From an uncultured Eubacterium sp. (GTDB lineage: Bacteria > Bacillota > Clostridia > Lachnospirales > Lachnospiraceae): a stretch of DNA of 64,000 nucleotides. Location: the NCBI GenBank assembly GCA_934316925.1, contig CAKREC010000003.1:1-64000 (forward strand), in the 5' to 3' direction. Position numbers and translations under genes: made by a program. Below are positions 1-8,931 of this stretch, one piece after another. The notes beneath the pieces are model-generated. The model saw nothing but the letters and a program-made list of their open reading frames with translations. It did not search any database and was not told the DNA's origin. Position 1 is the first letter of the stretch. Each line of letters opens with the position of its first letter.

Positions 1-50
1 GTATCTTTCCCACTACTAGGGCAGATTAGGGACTTTCACCCATTAGAAAC

Positions 51-68
51 GTGCGCCGCTAGGCGCAC
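51..68. repeat. Perfect 7-bp stem hairpin near the window edge
   Basis: GTGCGCC and GGCGCAC flank a four-base loop GCTA. The hairpin has no T run, so it does not look like an intrinsic terminator. The flanking 50 bases hold no recognisable gene. It could be part of a structured element that begins outside the window. No function is assigned. Confidence 0.4.
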
Positions 69-73
69 ATGAG

Positions 74-104
74 AAAAGGGAAACCAACAAGTGATTTCCC
101 TTTT
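74..104 (-). terminator. Probable terminator of the GH127 gene
   Basis: A perfect 10-bp stem (AAAAGGGAAA / TTTCCCTTTT) with an 11-base loop lies 26 bases past the stop codon of the arabinofuranosidase gene. On the minus strand the stem ends in TTTT, a short T run. It could work in both directions. Confidence 0.6.
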
Positions 105-129
105 CAAGATCGATAAAATAATGTGATGA

Positions 130-3100
130 TCAGTTGGCTTTTTTAATAATGATATATGTCATATTGATTGCCCGCGTATCGAATGCATTTGCCAGACTTC
201 TTGCATTCAATGTCAGCTTGCCATTTGTAACCGTAACTGTGCCTTTTACTACGGTATTTCCGTTCGCTGGAACGGAGGCACCACTGGCAGAAGAAAGTGT
301 CTTTTGATTGTCTGTGCCATAATCTGAGTACAAAATTGGGTTTGCGGAGCAACTCCATGGGTTTCTGAATCCAACCTCTACGGTGTAATCTCCATTTTCC
401 AATTCAAATGCATAATCCAAAAATCTTACAGCAATGCCATTTTCAAACTGATTCTTTGTGTAACGGTTTGTCATAGTCTTTGGCATACCATCTTTGGTAA
501 TTGCAACATCATTTTCGTGTGGCCATGTATTATCGGTATAGATCGCGTCTTCTGTTTTGTTCGAAGTTCCGTTTTTCAATGGGTTAGAAATCGTATCTAC
601 GATACCCCACTGATATCCTGTGATCGGATCCTTGCCATAAACCTGCTCAGTTACGGAGTTGCGAACACCGAATTTGTCACCATCGGAAACGGTTGATACA
701 TTAAAGTCACCACAGTCTACAAAGTACTCAATGCTCTCATCAATTGGATATTCCTTCTGAATTGTCAGGGAGTAGTCTTTGTAAGTCTGGAAATCTTCTG
801 CATATACACGAAGTTTTGCTTTTACAACACGGAGGCTGTTCAGATCAATGCTCTGTGCTTTGGAATCATCCACGGCAGCACCATCAATCGTAATATAACC
901 ATTGGTGTCTTTCAAATTGAATGTAACATCTACGCTTGTTGTGTCCGAAGGTACTACGATCTTGTAAGCGCCATCTTCCTCAGTAAGTGTACCGGTCTCT
1001 GTCTCGATCGATGTGAGTTCTGCCTGTGTTCCAATCTTTTTGTAAGTATAGATCTCATTGATCCATTCTGCCGATGCAGCTCCATCTACTCCGGAGAACT
1101 GGATTCTTGCTACCTTATCTGCGGTATATTCAGTATCCAGATTTGCAGCTGCCTGCTCTTTTGGAATGTTGTAATATACTTCGTAAATATCTTTGTCACC
1201 TGTGTAGTTCAAGGTTTCTTCTGCGATCACATAATCGCCAAGTGTAATCTTAACCGTCTTTCCATTGTCTGCTTTCTTATACTGGCAGATCAATGTCGTA
1301 TCCTCTTCTGTTGATACGCTCATACGATAGGAGAAAGATCCTCCTTCGTTTGTCCAGCGGCTGGAGCCATTTGCTGTCTGTGATTCGGTATTGCTTTCTA
1401 CCAAAGCATGTTTCTCATCACTTTCGTTCTGACCATATCCAGGCTGTACGCTGTCTAACTGTTTTGCTGCACGGGCAGCTGTCTTTTTGCCCAGTGCGAT
1501 CGCACTTGCATCGGTTGTAAAGTTCCAGTAAATTCCATAACGATGACCATATAAAGAATAATATGGTACAAAGGTGTACTCTTTGTCGGTTCCTGTCATC
1601 TTGAATGAAATGGTTCCATCACTTACTGTCTTTTTCATGTAAGTGTTGATGTCTTTTAACCATTCCTGAATATCACCATCGCCGGCATTTACACTCAAAA
1701 TCTCGCTGTCGAGGATCGTTGCTTTTGGAATATCTACGGTAACACCAGTCTCGCCAATATCGGAAGCGCTTGTGCCATCAGTTCCAAGATCTGCTGCCAA
1801 TACAAATGGTCCATACTTAAATCCATAAACATCCGTTGCTTTTGCGTCGGTAGAATCGGTAAGATTCTCATAAGTAACCTGCATTGGGATCTCAACGGTG
1901 ATCTTTGTTCCAGAAGCGAATTTACCGCTTACCTGAGCATATCCATTTACTTTCTTGTAAGAATATGCAGTTCCATTTACTTTGATCACAAGATCGCTCT
2001 TTGCATAATCCGGAATACGGAACATTACATTTACATCAACATCACCGGTTCCGTTTGCTGCTTTTACTTCAAAGTTCTGTGTTGCACCTGTTAAAAGGTC
2101 TGCATCCTGAACCAATACTGCGTTTTTCTCTTTCCATGTCAATGTAGAGGAACGATACTGATTTACATAGATATTGTTATCTTTGTAGAAGTAAATGCTG
2201 TCATTTAACTTCGTAAAGTTCTCCATACCGGATCCGGTACAGCACCAGAAATCCTGTGTCTTGGAACTGTATACTTTGAAGTATCCGGATTTCATTGGCT
2301 GGAAGTACATGCTCATTCCGGTTTCCGGATTCTGTGATCCGATGATCGCATTGATCAGTGTTTTCTCATAATAATCGGAATATTTCTTATCGCCTGTGAT
2401 CTCAAACAACATGCGGCTCATCTTTAACATATTGTAAGTACAGCATGTTTCATTGTTGCAGTTCGTTCTCTCGGAATCCAATACACAATCTTGTCCGAAG
2501 TGCTCCCATTCGCTGAGACCACCTGTGATATAAGCGTGTTTGTTCACAACCATATCCCAGAATTTCTCTGCATATTCCAGATAAACTTTGTCACTATCTG
2601 TAAGTTTTCCTAATTTGGAAAGGCTTACATAACGGTTCAGTGCTCCTAAGAATTTTGGAATCGTTGTATTGGCATGAAGGTTATTCAGCACATTCGTGCT
2701 GCCTTTCTTCACTTTTTCAAACAATGTCGTCTCATCAAACTGAGCAGCTGCCTTTAAGAAGTGATCCTGATAAGTGGCATTGGATGTGCACAGTGCCAAC
2801 TCATACAAGGTGTCATTCATTCCGCCGTACTCAATGTTGAGAACAGTGTTTCTTGTGCTTGCGCTCCATTTGCTTACACGATTGTATGTCCACTCTCCAA
2901 GATTTTCTGCTATGGCAAGTGCATCCTTGTTTCCTGTTAATTCATAGATGGAAACAAGACCGGCTAAAATCTTGTGCATCGTATACCAAGGAACCCATGC
3001 CTGTGTTCCAATGTTTGTGAGGTTCTTTTCTACATTGTCAAACTGCTGCTCCATATTGGTCGTATTGACCAGCGTAGCTCCAAACAGATAACCTTCCTTA

Positions 3101-3996
3101 CATTTGGAAGAACCTTTTGTCTTTTCCTGGCATTCTTTCAATGTCGATACGATCGTATCAATCTTCTTCTGAAGTTTTGCCTTGTCATCAGCGCTGGTCT
3201 CCGGATTGCTGACTGCCTGAGCCAGTGCGGTCATATAATGACCAAGCGTATGTCCGCCGATCAGGGAATCTTCCCAGTTGTTTCCACCTTTATAACGGGT
3301 TGTTCCCATGTAAGTGTTTACTTCTGATGCTGTCATTCCTGCTGCATAGCCTGCAGTCTCCTTGAAGCCGGCCAAAAGTTTGTTTTCGTCGAGTTCCTCC
3401 ATGTATGCGATTTCTTTTTCTAAAGAGTTTGCATAGTAGGAATCTGTAACAACAACATCTTCCATATCAAAGCTCTGTGCGCTGAAATCAGCTGTTGTAT
3501 CCTTTGTGTTATCTGGAGTAGGAGTTGGTGCTGTCGTAGGCTGCGCCGGTGTATTTGTCGTCTGTGCCGGTGCGGTCGGTGTCGCTGTTGCGGTCGCCGT
3601 ATTACTGCTGTTGGTCTTTGTTGCCGCCTTCTTTACGCTAACTTTGATCTTCTTGGTAATTGCCTTTTTCTGTCCTTTTACTGTGATCTTAGCCACTACC
3701 GTAGCAGATCCTTTTTTCAGACCCTTGATCGTAACACCCGATTTACTTTTCTTGGTCAGTTTTACGATCTTCTTTCCCTTGCTGATCGTCCATTTTACTT
3801 TTTTGACTTTTGTCTTCTTTGCTGCTTTCACTTTAACGGTCTTTGTTTTGCCCTGATTGATCTGGATCTTCGTCTTGCTCAAAGATACTTTGTTCTTTGT
3901 AGCAGCGCTGGCATCCACACCCGTGGTCAAAGTAACGACCATTGCCGCTGCAAGCATAACGGCTGTTGCTTTAGTAAGCATTTTTTTCCTTCTCAT
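130..3996 (-). CDS. Secreted beta-L-arabinofuranosidase, GH127/GH146 (DUF1680) family, with Ig-like domain
   Basis: This 1288-residue secreted enzyme probably releases terminal beta-L-arabinofuranose from arabinan- or extensin-type glycans. A signal peptide covers about residues 1-33. A lysine-rich Big_2-like domain follows (about 35-125), then a Thr/Pro/Ala linker (about 126-165). The catalytic region carries GGHTLGHYMTALAQA near 250, ExFG near 498, NETCC near 515-519 and WCCTGSGMEN near 584-593. These match the acid/base Glu and the Glu/Cys zinc ligands, including the catalytic Cys, known in GH127. The C-terminal 400 residues look like beta-sandwich modules. The start at 3996 is preferred over an upstream ATG because GGAAGAG lies just ahead of it. 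It is divergent from an AraC regulator. GH127 versus GH146 cannot be settled by eye. Confidence 0.88.
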   Translation of the reverse strand: MRRKKMLTKATAVMLAAAMVVTLTTGVDASAATKNKVSLSKTKIQINQGKTKTVKVKAAKKTKVKKVKWTISKGKKIVKLTKKSKSGVTIKGLKKGSATVVAKITVKGQKKAITKKIKVSVKKAATKTNSSNTATATATPTAPAQTTNTPAQPTTAPTPTPDNTKDTTADFSAQSFDMEDVVVTDSYYANSLEKEIAYMEELDENKLLAGFKETAGYAAGMTASEVNTYMGTTRYKGGNNWEDSLIGGHTLGHYMTALAQAVSNPETSADDKAKLQKKIDTIVSTLKECQEKTKGSSKCKEGYLFGATLVNTTNMEQQFDNVEKNLTNIGTQAWVPWYTMHKILAGLVSIYELTGNKDALAIAENLGEWTYNRVSKWSASTRNTVLNIEYGGMNDTLYELALCTSNATYQDHFLKAAAQFDETTLFEKVKKGSTNVLNNLHANTTIPKFLGALNRYVSLSKLGKLTDSDKVYLEYAEKFWDMVVNKHAYITGGLSEWEHFGQDCVLDSERTNCNNETCCTYNMLKMSRMLFEITGDKKYSDYYEKTLINAIIGSQNPETGMSMYFQPMKSGYFKVYSSKTQDFWCCTGSGMENFTKLNDSIYFYKDNNIYVNQYRSSTLTWKEKNAVLVQDADLLTGATQNFEVKAANGTGDVDVNVMFRIPDYAKSDLVIKVNGTAYSYKKVNGYAQVSGKFASGTKITVEIPMQVTYENLTDSTDAKATDVYGFKYGPFVLAADLGTDGTSASDIGETGVTVDIPKATILDSEILSVNAGDGDIQEWLKDINTYMKKTVSDGTISFKMTGTDKEYTFVPYYSLYGHRYGIYWNFTTDASAIALGKKTAARAAKQLDSVQPGYGQNESDEKHALVESNTESQTANGSSRWTNEGGSFSYRMSVSTEEDTTLICQYKKADNGKTVKITLGDYVIAEETLNYTGDKDIYEVYYNIPKEQAAANLDTEYTADKVARIQFSGVDGAASAEWINEIYTYKKIGTQAELTSIETETGTLTEEDGAYKIVVPSDTTSVDVTFNLKDTNGYITIDGAAVDDSKAQSIDLNSLRVVKAKLRVYAEDFQTYKDYSLTIQKEYPIDESIEYFVDCGDFNVSTVSDGDKFGVRNSVTEQVYGKDPITGYQWGIVDTISNPLKNGTSNKTEDAIYTDNTWPHENDVAITKDGMPKTMTNRYTKNQFENGIAVRFLDYAFELENGDYTVEVGFRNPWSCSANPILYSDYGTDNQKTLSSASGASVPANGNTVVKGTVTVTNGKLTLNARSLANAFDTRAINMTYIIIKKAN

Positions 3997-4140
3997 CTTT
4001 CTCTTCCTTTCTGCCAATAAAAACAACTACTTTTTTGTTGTTGCTATTGTAACACGCTCTCTCCCAGCGCTCCATACTATTAGGTTCTGTTTGGTTTGAT
4101 TTCGTTTTGTTATTTCGTTGTTTGTGGTGTGATTTTCCCC

Positions 4141-4168
4141 TTGCATAGATCAATTATTCTGATATAAT
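4141..4168 (+). promoter_or_regulatory. Sigma-A promoter of the AraC gene
   Basis: TTGCAT (4141-4146) and TATAAT (4163-4168) are separated by 16 bases. Transcription would start about 60 bases before the AraC start codon. The -10 box lies inside the dyad at 4161-4178. Confidence 0.6.
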
Positions 4169-4178
4169 ACATTATATC
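4161..4178. promoter_or_regulatory. Perfect 8+8 bp dyad in the divergent promoter region
   Basis: GATATAAT and ATTATATC are separated by two bases. The dyad contains the plus-strand -10 box and a mirrored TATAAT on the minus strand, between the GH127 gene and its AraC regulator. It may simply be two overlapping -10 boxes or may also be an operator. Confidence 0.45.
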
Positions 4179-4236
4179 AGCACTTTTTTTCATGAAAACG
4201 TCATCAATCGTGACAAGAAAGGTATAAAAAAGTCAT

Positions 4237-5100
4237 ATGGAAATATTAGAGTTTAATGTAGGCAAACCATTCCATTTCAACTGGGCCGGCAAGTTCGAAG
4301 CCCCGGATCCAAACTGGATGCACATGACCCGTGACCTGTTTGACTTCGAACTGATCGTTATGACCGAAGGTGAGCTTTTTATCGCTTCGGACGATACCCA
4401 CTATACCGTAAAAAAAGGGGAATACCTCATCATGCGTCCCCCTTGCCATCAATACGGATTTCAGCCAAGCAATTGTACCTTCTACTGGGTTCATTTTACT
4501 TACAACGATCATCAGAACGATCCGATCGTTCACACAACACCGCCTGCGCCCCTCGAAGCGGATCAGAAAAAGATCCTTCTTCCAGTCACCGGTGAGGTTC
4601 CACGCCTAACCCGGCTGATCATCCTGCTAAAGCAGCTTCAGGACTGTGATCTGAAATATCGTGGCATGAATCTGAATGATTTCTCGCTTACCACATTGTT
4701 GTGTGAACTTTACAGCCAGCTCTATCTTGCCGGTGGAAGAACCGCGCAGAAAGATGGTAAGTCACAGCTCTACACTGACATTGTCGATTACATCAACTGG
4801 CGCATCCGGGAAAACATCAAAGTAAGCGAAGTCGCTTCTTATTTTGGTTATAATGAAAAATACATTACCACCTTTTTCAAAAAAAATGCCGGTGTCTCCA
4901 TGAAAAGTTACATCATCAATGCCAAAATGGATCTGGCAAAAGCACTGCTTACCGACACCAATACCCCGATCGCCCAGATTGGTTACGACATCGGATTTTC
5001 CGATAATCACAACTTTTCGACTGCTTTTAAAAAAGCAACTGGACAAAGCCCATCCGAGTACCGGAGCGTATATGCCCAAAGAACGCTTTACCACAAATAA
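4237..5100 (+). CDS. AraC-family transcriptional regulator
   Basis: A 287-residue regulator. The N-terminal half (about 1-165) looks like a cupin-type AraC ligand-binding domain, with YTVKKGEYLIMRPPCHQYG typical of that fold. The C-terminal 100 residues form two helix-turn-helix motifs ending in the family signature IGYDIGFSDNHNFSTAFKK followed by TGQSPSEYR. GAAAGG lies 14 bases before the ATG. It faces away from the secreted GH127 arabinofuranosidase, so it probably controls that gene in response to a sugar, perhaps L-arabinose or an oligosaccharide. The ligand is inferred from context only. Confidence 0.9.
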   Translation: MEILEFNVGKPFHFNWAGKFEAPDPNWMHMTRDLFDFELIVMTEGELFIASDDTHYTVKKGEYLIMRPPCHQYGFQPSNCTFYWVHFTYNDHQNDPIVHTTPPAPLEADQKKILLPVTGEVPRLTRLIILLKQLQDCDLKYRGMNLNDFSLTTLLCELYSQLYLAGGRTAQKDGKSQLYTDIVDYINWRIRENIKVSEVASYFGYNEKYITTFFKKNAGVSMKSYIINAKMDLAKALLTDTNTPIAQIGYDIGFSDNHNFSTAFKKATGQSPSEYRSVYAQRTLYHK

Positions 5101-5141
5101 AAAAGGGAAGTTCATCCACTTGCGGATTGAACTTCCCTTTT
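5101..5141. terminator. Bidirectional terminator between convergent genes
   Basis: AAAAGGGAAGTTCA (5101-5114) pairs perfectly with the sequence at 5128-5141. The hairpin has A and T runs on opposite sides, so it can end both the AraC gene and the FGGY kinase gene. Confidence 0.85.
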
Positions 5142-5191
5142 TTTCAACCAGGCAGCCTTGCCACCCGTCTTATTTCATTTTTAATTCTAAA

Positions 5192-6790
5192 TTATAATTC
5201 CATAGAATCGATCGCTGCGCGCTGAATTGGCAGTCCTGCTTTATAGATCTTGATGAACTCATCAAAGCCTTTTACACCTTCTGGATCCGGATCAAGAGAA
5301 GTACCTTCCTGTCCTGCGAATACTTTGTTGTTCAAGTAATCGCCCAAAGACTCACCATCTGCTTTGTTGATCATGTAAGAAGCAAGTACTGCGATTCCCC
5401 ATGCTCCACCTTCTCCGGCTGTCTCCATAACAGAGATTGGAGAATTCATCGCATCTGCCAGGATCTGCTGGCCAACGCCTTTTGTCTTGAAAAGTCCGCC
5501 GTGGCCCAAAAGCTTATCTACTTTAACGCCCTCTTCTTTCAGAAGAATGTCGTTTCCGATCTTCAATGTTGCCAATGCAGAGTAAAGATTTACTCGCATA
5601 AAGTTTGCCAGATTGAATTTGCTGTTTGGAGTACGTACGAACAATGGACGTCCTTCTTCCATGCCCGTAATATTTTCTCCGGAAATGTAGTTGTATGCCA
5701 GCAGATTGCCGCCATCTACATCACCTTTCATCGCATGATTGTAAAGAGTTCCAAACAATTTGTTCATGTCAACATCCATGCCGAATGCCTCTGCAAACTC
5801 TTTGAAAATGTTTACCCATGCGTTCAGATCGGATGTACAGTTGTTGCAGTGTACCATAGCAACTGCCTCGCCACTTGGAGTTGTAACCAAGTCAAGCTCA
5901 GGATATACTTTTGTCAGTTCTTTCTCAAGAACTACCATAGAGAATACCGAAGTTCCTGCGGATACGTTTCCGGTACGAACTTCTACACTGTTGGTAGCTA
6001 CCATACCAGTTCCTGCATCACCTTCTGGTGGACACATTGGGCATCCTGCCTGTAATGTACCGGTAGGATCCAAAAGTTTTGCACCTTCTTCGGTCAAAGT
6101 ACCGGCATCTTCTCCTGCACTGAGTACCTGTGGGAAAATGTCACGGAGTTTCCATGAGAAACCTTTGTCTGCGATCAAAGCATCAAACTGATCCACCATC
6201 TTCTGATTGTAATCTACGGTTGTGCTGTCGATCGGGAACATACCAGATGCCTCACCAACACCAAGAACTTTTTTACCACTTAACATCCAGTGAATGTAAC
6301 CAGCCAATGTTGTCTGGAATTTAATATCTTTTACATGCTCTTCGCCATTTAAAATAGCCTGATACAAATGAGCGATACTCCAGCGCTGTGGAATATTGAA
6401 GTTCAAAAGCTCTGTCAATTTTTCAGAAGCTTCTTCTGTGATCGCATTTCTCCAGGTGCGGAATGGAACTAAGATCTTGTCATCTGCACCAAATGCCATA
6501 TAACCGTGCATCATCGCACTGAATCCCAATGCGCCAAGCTTCTCAACTTTTGCACCATACTGCTTTTCAACATCTTCTGTCATCTCTTTATAAGCATGCT
6601 GTAAACCAGCCCAGATCATATCAATGCTGTATGTCCAGATACCGTCTACTAACTGGTTCTCCCACTCATGGCTTCCGGAAGCGATCGGAGCATTGTTATC
6701 ATCTACCAATACTGCCTTAATACGTGTAGAGCCAAACTCAATTCCGAGTACTGCTTTGCCACTTTCAATTACACTTTTTACATCACTCAT
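5192..6790 (-). CDS. FGGY-family carbohydrate kinase, L-ribulokinase-like
   Basis: A 532-residue sugar kinase. The N-terminus has the ATP-binding motif [15 protein letters not shown] (about 16-30) of the FGGY fold, followed by [17 protein letters not shown]. The C-terminal half has [18 protein letters not shown], the second nucleotide-binding region. From memory it resembles the alternative ribulokinase (often annotated only as ATPase) found in arabinose loci of gut anaerobes. If so, it phosphorylates L-ribulose to L-ribulose 5-phosphate in the cytoplasm. The nearby secreted arabinofuranosidase supports this, but no araA or araD lies in the window. The AGGAGGATAAAA ribosome site fits the start. 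It follows galK by 52 bases and may be cotranscribed. Confidence 0.75.
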   Translation of the reverse strand: MSDVKSVIESGKAVLGIEFGSTRIKAVLVDDNNAPIASGSHEWENQLVDGIWTYSIDMIWAGLQHAYKEMTEDVEKQYGAKVEKLGALGFSAMMHGYMAFGADDKILVPFRTWRNAITEEASEKLTELLNFNIPQRWSIAHLYQAILNGEEHVKDIKFQTTLAGYIHWMLSGKKVLGVGEASGMFPIDSTTVDYNQKMVDQFDALIADKGFSWKLRDIFPQVLSAGEDAGTLTEEGAKLLDPTGTLQAGCPMCPPEGDAGTGMVATNSVEVRTGNVSAGTSVFSMVVLEKELTKVYPELDLVTTPSGEAVAMVHCNNCTSDLNAWVNIFKEFAEAFGMDVDMNKLFGTLYNHAMKGDVDGGNLLAYNYISGENITGMEEGRPLFVRTPNSKFNLANFMRVNLYSALATLKIGNDILLKEEGVKVDKLLGHGGLFKTKGVGQQILADAMNSPISVMETAGEGGAWGIAVLASYMINKADGESLGDYLNNKVFAGQEGTSLDPDPEGVKGFDEFIKIYKAGLPIQRAAIDSMEL

Positions 6791-6842
6791 TCTTTTTTTA
6801 TCCTCCTAAATATCTCATTTTCGTTCTGTCAACTGACTATGT

Positions 6843-8006
6843 TTAGAATACCACAGGTCCGCCACCAATTTCAACTACATAAAAGTCAGCTTTTAATTTT
6901 GTTTTCTCCGAATATTCTTTTCCAACGGCCTCAATAAACGCCGGAACCGACTCTTCTTTTACGAGGCTGACGGTGCATCCGCCAAATCCGCCTCCCGTAA
7001 TACGGGAGCCAATGACACCATCCTGTTTCCATGCTGCCTGTGCGAGCGTATCCATCTCAAATCCGGTAACCTCATAATCCTCCTGCAAAGATACATGGGA
7101 TTCATTCATAAGACGGCCAAAGCCGGCAAGATCCTTGTTGCACAAGTCTTCTTTTGCACGGATCGTTCTCTGATTTTCATATACCGCGTGTTTTGCACGC
7201 CGGCGGTTTACCTCATCTTTGATGGCTGACTGGTACCGGTCAAACGTCTCACAATCCAGCTGACCGAGTGTCTCGATCCCGATCACCTGCTGCAGATCCG
7301 CAAGTGCCTGCTCACACTGACTGCGTCTTTCATTGTATTTCGAATCCGCAAGACCGCGCTTTTTATTGCTGCATGCGATCACAATCTTGGCACCATCCAA
7401 CTGTAGCGGAACATATTCATATTGCAGAGTTGCTGTATCCAGAAAGATCGCATGATCTTTTTTTCCCATGGCAATGGCAAACTGATCCATAATACCACAG
7501 TTGACACCATTGAAATTATTTTCCGAATATTGACCGATCAGTGCCAGCTCCTGGTTGGATACGTCAAAACCAAACTGATCTCTGAGGATAAATCCTGTCA
7601 AAACCTCCAGCGATGCCGAAGAGGACAGGCCGGAGCCGTTCGGGATATTGCCAAACAGCAAAATATCCATACCGTTCGGGATCTTCATGCCTCTCTGTTC
7701 AAACGCCCACATCACACCTTTCGGATAATTGGTCCAATCCGCTTCTTCCTCCGGATGAAGAAAATCCAATGTGGATCCGATCACCCCTTTATCCGCAAAG
7801 TTCATCGAATAAAACTGGAGCACGCGGTCTTCCCGCATCCGGACAACCGCATAAGTACCGATCGTCAATGCGCACGGAAATACATGTCCGCCATTGTAAT
7901 CAGTATGCTCTCCGATCAGATTGACACGTCCCGGCGAAAAGTAAAATTTCACATTTTCACTGTTTCCGAATATCTTTTCAAATTCACTTCTTAATTGTTC
8001 TTTCAT
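6843..8006 (-). CDS. galK: Galactokinase
   Basis: A 387-residue GHMP kinase of normal galactokinase length. It converts galactose to galactose 1-phosphate at the entry of the Leloir pathway. The galactokinase signature GRVNLIGEHTDYNGG sits at about residues 26-40. The GHMP ATP-binding motif PNGSGLSSSASLEV follows near 122-135, and GGGFGGCTVSLV lies near the C-terminus. GAGGGGAAC precedes the ATG. The gene starts 17 bases after the stop of a small membrane protein gene and is followed by the FGGY kinase, so all three may share a transcript. No galT or galE is present in the window. Confidence 0.95.
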   Translation of the reverse strand: MKEQLRSEFEKIFGNSENVKFYFSPGRVNLIGEHTDYNGGHVFPCALTIGTYAVVRMREDRVLQFYSMNFADKGVIGSTLDFLHPEEEADWTNYPKGVMWAFEQRGMKIPNGMDILLFGNIPNGSGLSSSASLEVLTGFILRDQFGFDVSNQELALIGQYSENNFNGVNCGIMDQFAIAMGKKDHAIFLDTATLQYEYVPLQLDGAKIVIACSNKKRGLADSKYNERRSQCEQALADLQQVIGIETLGQLDCETFDRYQSAIKDEVNRRRAKHAVYENQRTIRAKEDLCNKDLAGFGRLMNESHVSLQEDYEVTGFEMDTLAQAAWKQDGVIGSRITGGGFGGCTVSLVKEESVPAFIEAVGKEYSEKTKLKADFYVVEIGGGPVVF

Positions 8007-8023
8007 GTTCCCCTCACATTATG

Positions 8024-8575
8024 TTATTTTTTCATTTCTTCTCTATGTTTCGCATAGCAGCGTTCACTACGGATCAGGCATATAAGGAAAATGATACCTG
8101 TCACCCAGATCGCAAGAACTCCGATCCCGATCAAAAATCCACCGTAGATCAAAGAAGTGAGCGTAAACACCTTTGCCAGTGTAGCTCCCAGCAATGCTTT
8201 CTGCATCCCATCGCTTTTCAGATTCACATCCTGCTTGCGCTCCAGCTCTTCAAACCCGTCTGCCACCGCTTTCCAGCACAAATAAAAAAGAAACGCACCC
8301 AATGTACCTTTCAGTATCACGATATAAATACTGCTGATCGAGATTCCTTGTGTGTTGATCCAAAAATCCACTGCCGACAAAAGGATCATAACCCCGCACA
8401 CCATCTTCGTGCGTGAGAGGTCCATCCGTCGGATGTCTTCTTCTTTTTCTTCCCAATACATAAAAAAAAGAAGCAGAAAGATATATCCGATCACATCCGG
8501 TAAAAGGGGTACTTTACCACCTTGCAGATTGAGCGAGAACAAACAAAAGATTCCCGCAACAATAAGTCTTGCCAT
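8024..8575 (-). CDS. Hypothetical integral membrane protein, 183 aa
   Basis: The protein has about five hydrophobic segments, for example IVAGIFCLFSLNLQG, VIGYIFLLLFFMYW and IGIGVLAIWVTGIIFLICLI, and a basic C-terminus. A first ATG lies 12 codons upstream, but GGAAAGGA sits eight bases before the ATG at 8575, so that start is chosen. It lies between yajC and galK in a minus-strand run. I do not recognise the family. Confidence 0.75.
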   Translation of the reverse strand: MARLIVAGIFCLFSLNLQGGKVPLLPDVIGYIFLLLFFMYWEEKEEDIRRMDLSRTKMVCGVMILLSAVDFWINTQGISISSIYIVILKGTLGAFLFYLCWKAVADGFEELERKQDVNLKSDGMQKALLGATLAKVFTLTSLIYGGFLIGIGVLAIWVTGIIFLICLIRSERCYAKHREEMKK

Positions 8576-8634
8576 GTATGTATCCTTTCCGTTCTGTAAC
8601 TCAAAAACCAATACAGAAGAAAAAAGCGAATAGC

Positions 8635-8916
8635 TTACTGCTCATTCGCTTTCTCAACTTCAACGATCGCACCCTTCTTCATCGGAATACGACAATTTTT
8701 ATTGCTTCCAAATTCAACGATCACAACTTCATCCGTCATATCGATAACCACGCCATAGAAACCGCTTGTGGTAAGAATGCTGTCTCCAACTTCCACTGCA
8801 TTCACAAGTGCCTGATGCTCTTTTTCCTGCTTCTTCTGTGGACGGATCGCGATAAAATAAAATGCTGCGATAATAACTACATAGAGTAAAATAACTCCAA
8901 CAGTGCCTCCTGCCAT
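8635..8916 (-). CDS. yajC: Preprotein translocase accessory subunit YajC
   Basis: A 93-residue protein with one N-terminal membrane segment (VGVILLYVVIIAAFYFIAI) followed by RPQKKQEKEHQ, the family hallmark, and a small beta-rich domain with GDSILTTSGFYGVV. YajC associates with the SecDF accessory complex at the Sec channel. The gene lies 15 bases after tgt, the conserved tgt-yajC order of many bacteria. secD and secF do not follow here. Confidence 0.95.
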   Translation of the reverse strand: MAGGTVGVILLYVVIIAAFYFIAIRPQKKQEKEHQALVNAVEVGDSILTTSGFYGVVIDMTDEVVIVEFGSNKNCRIPMKKGAIVEVEKANEQ

Positions 8917-8931
8917 AATGACCTCCTGATA

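Noticed and set aside
3506..3856. Long plus-strand frame of alternating valine/alanine residues
   Set aside because: It is the antisense of the Thr/Pro linker and lysine-rich domain of the GH127 enzyme. Low-complexity sequence gives long accidental frames.
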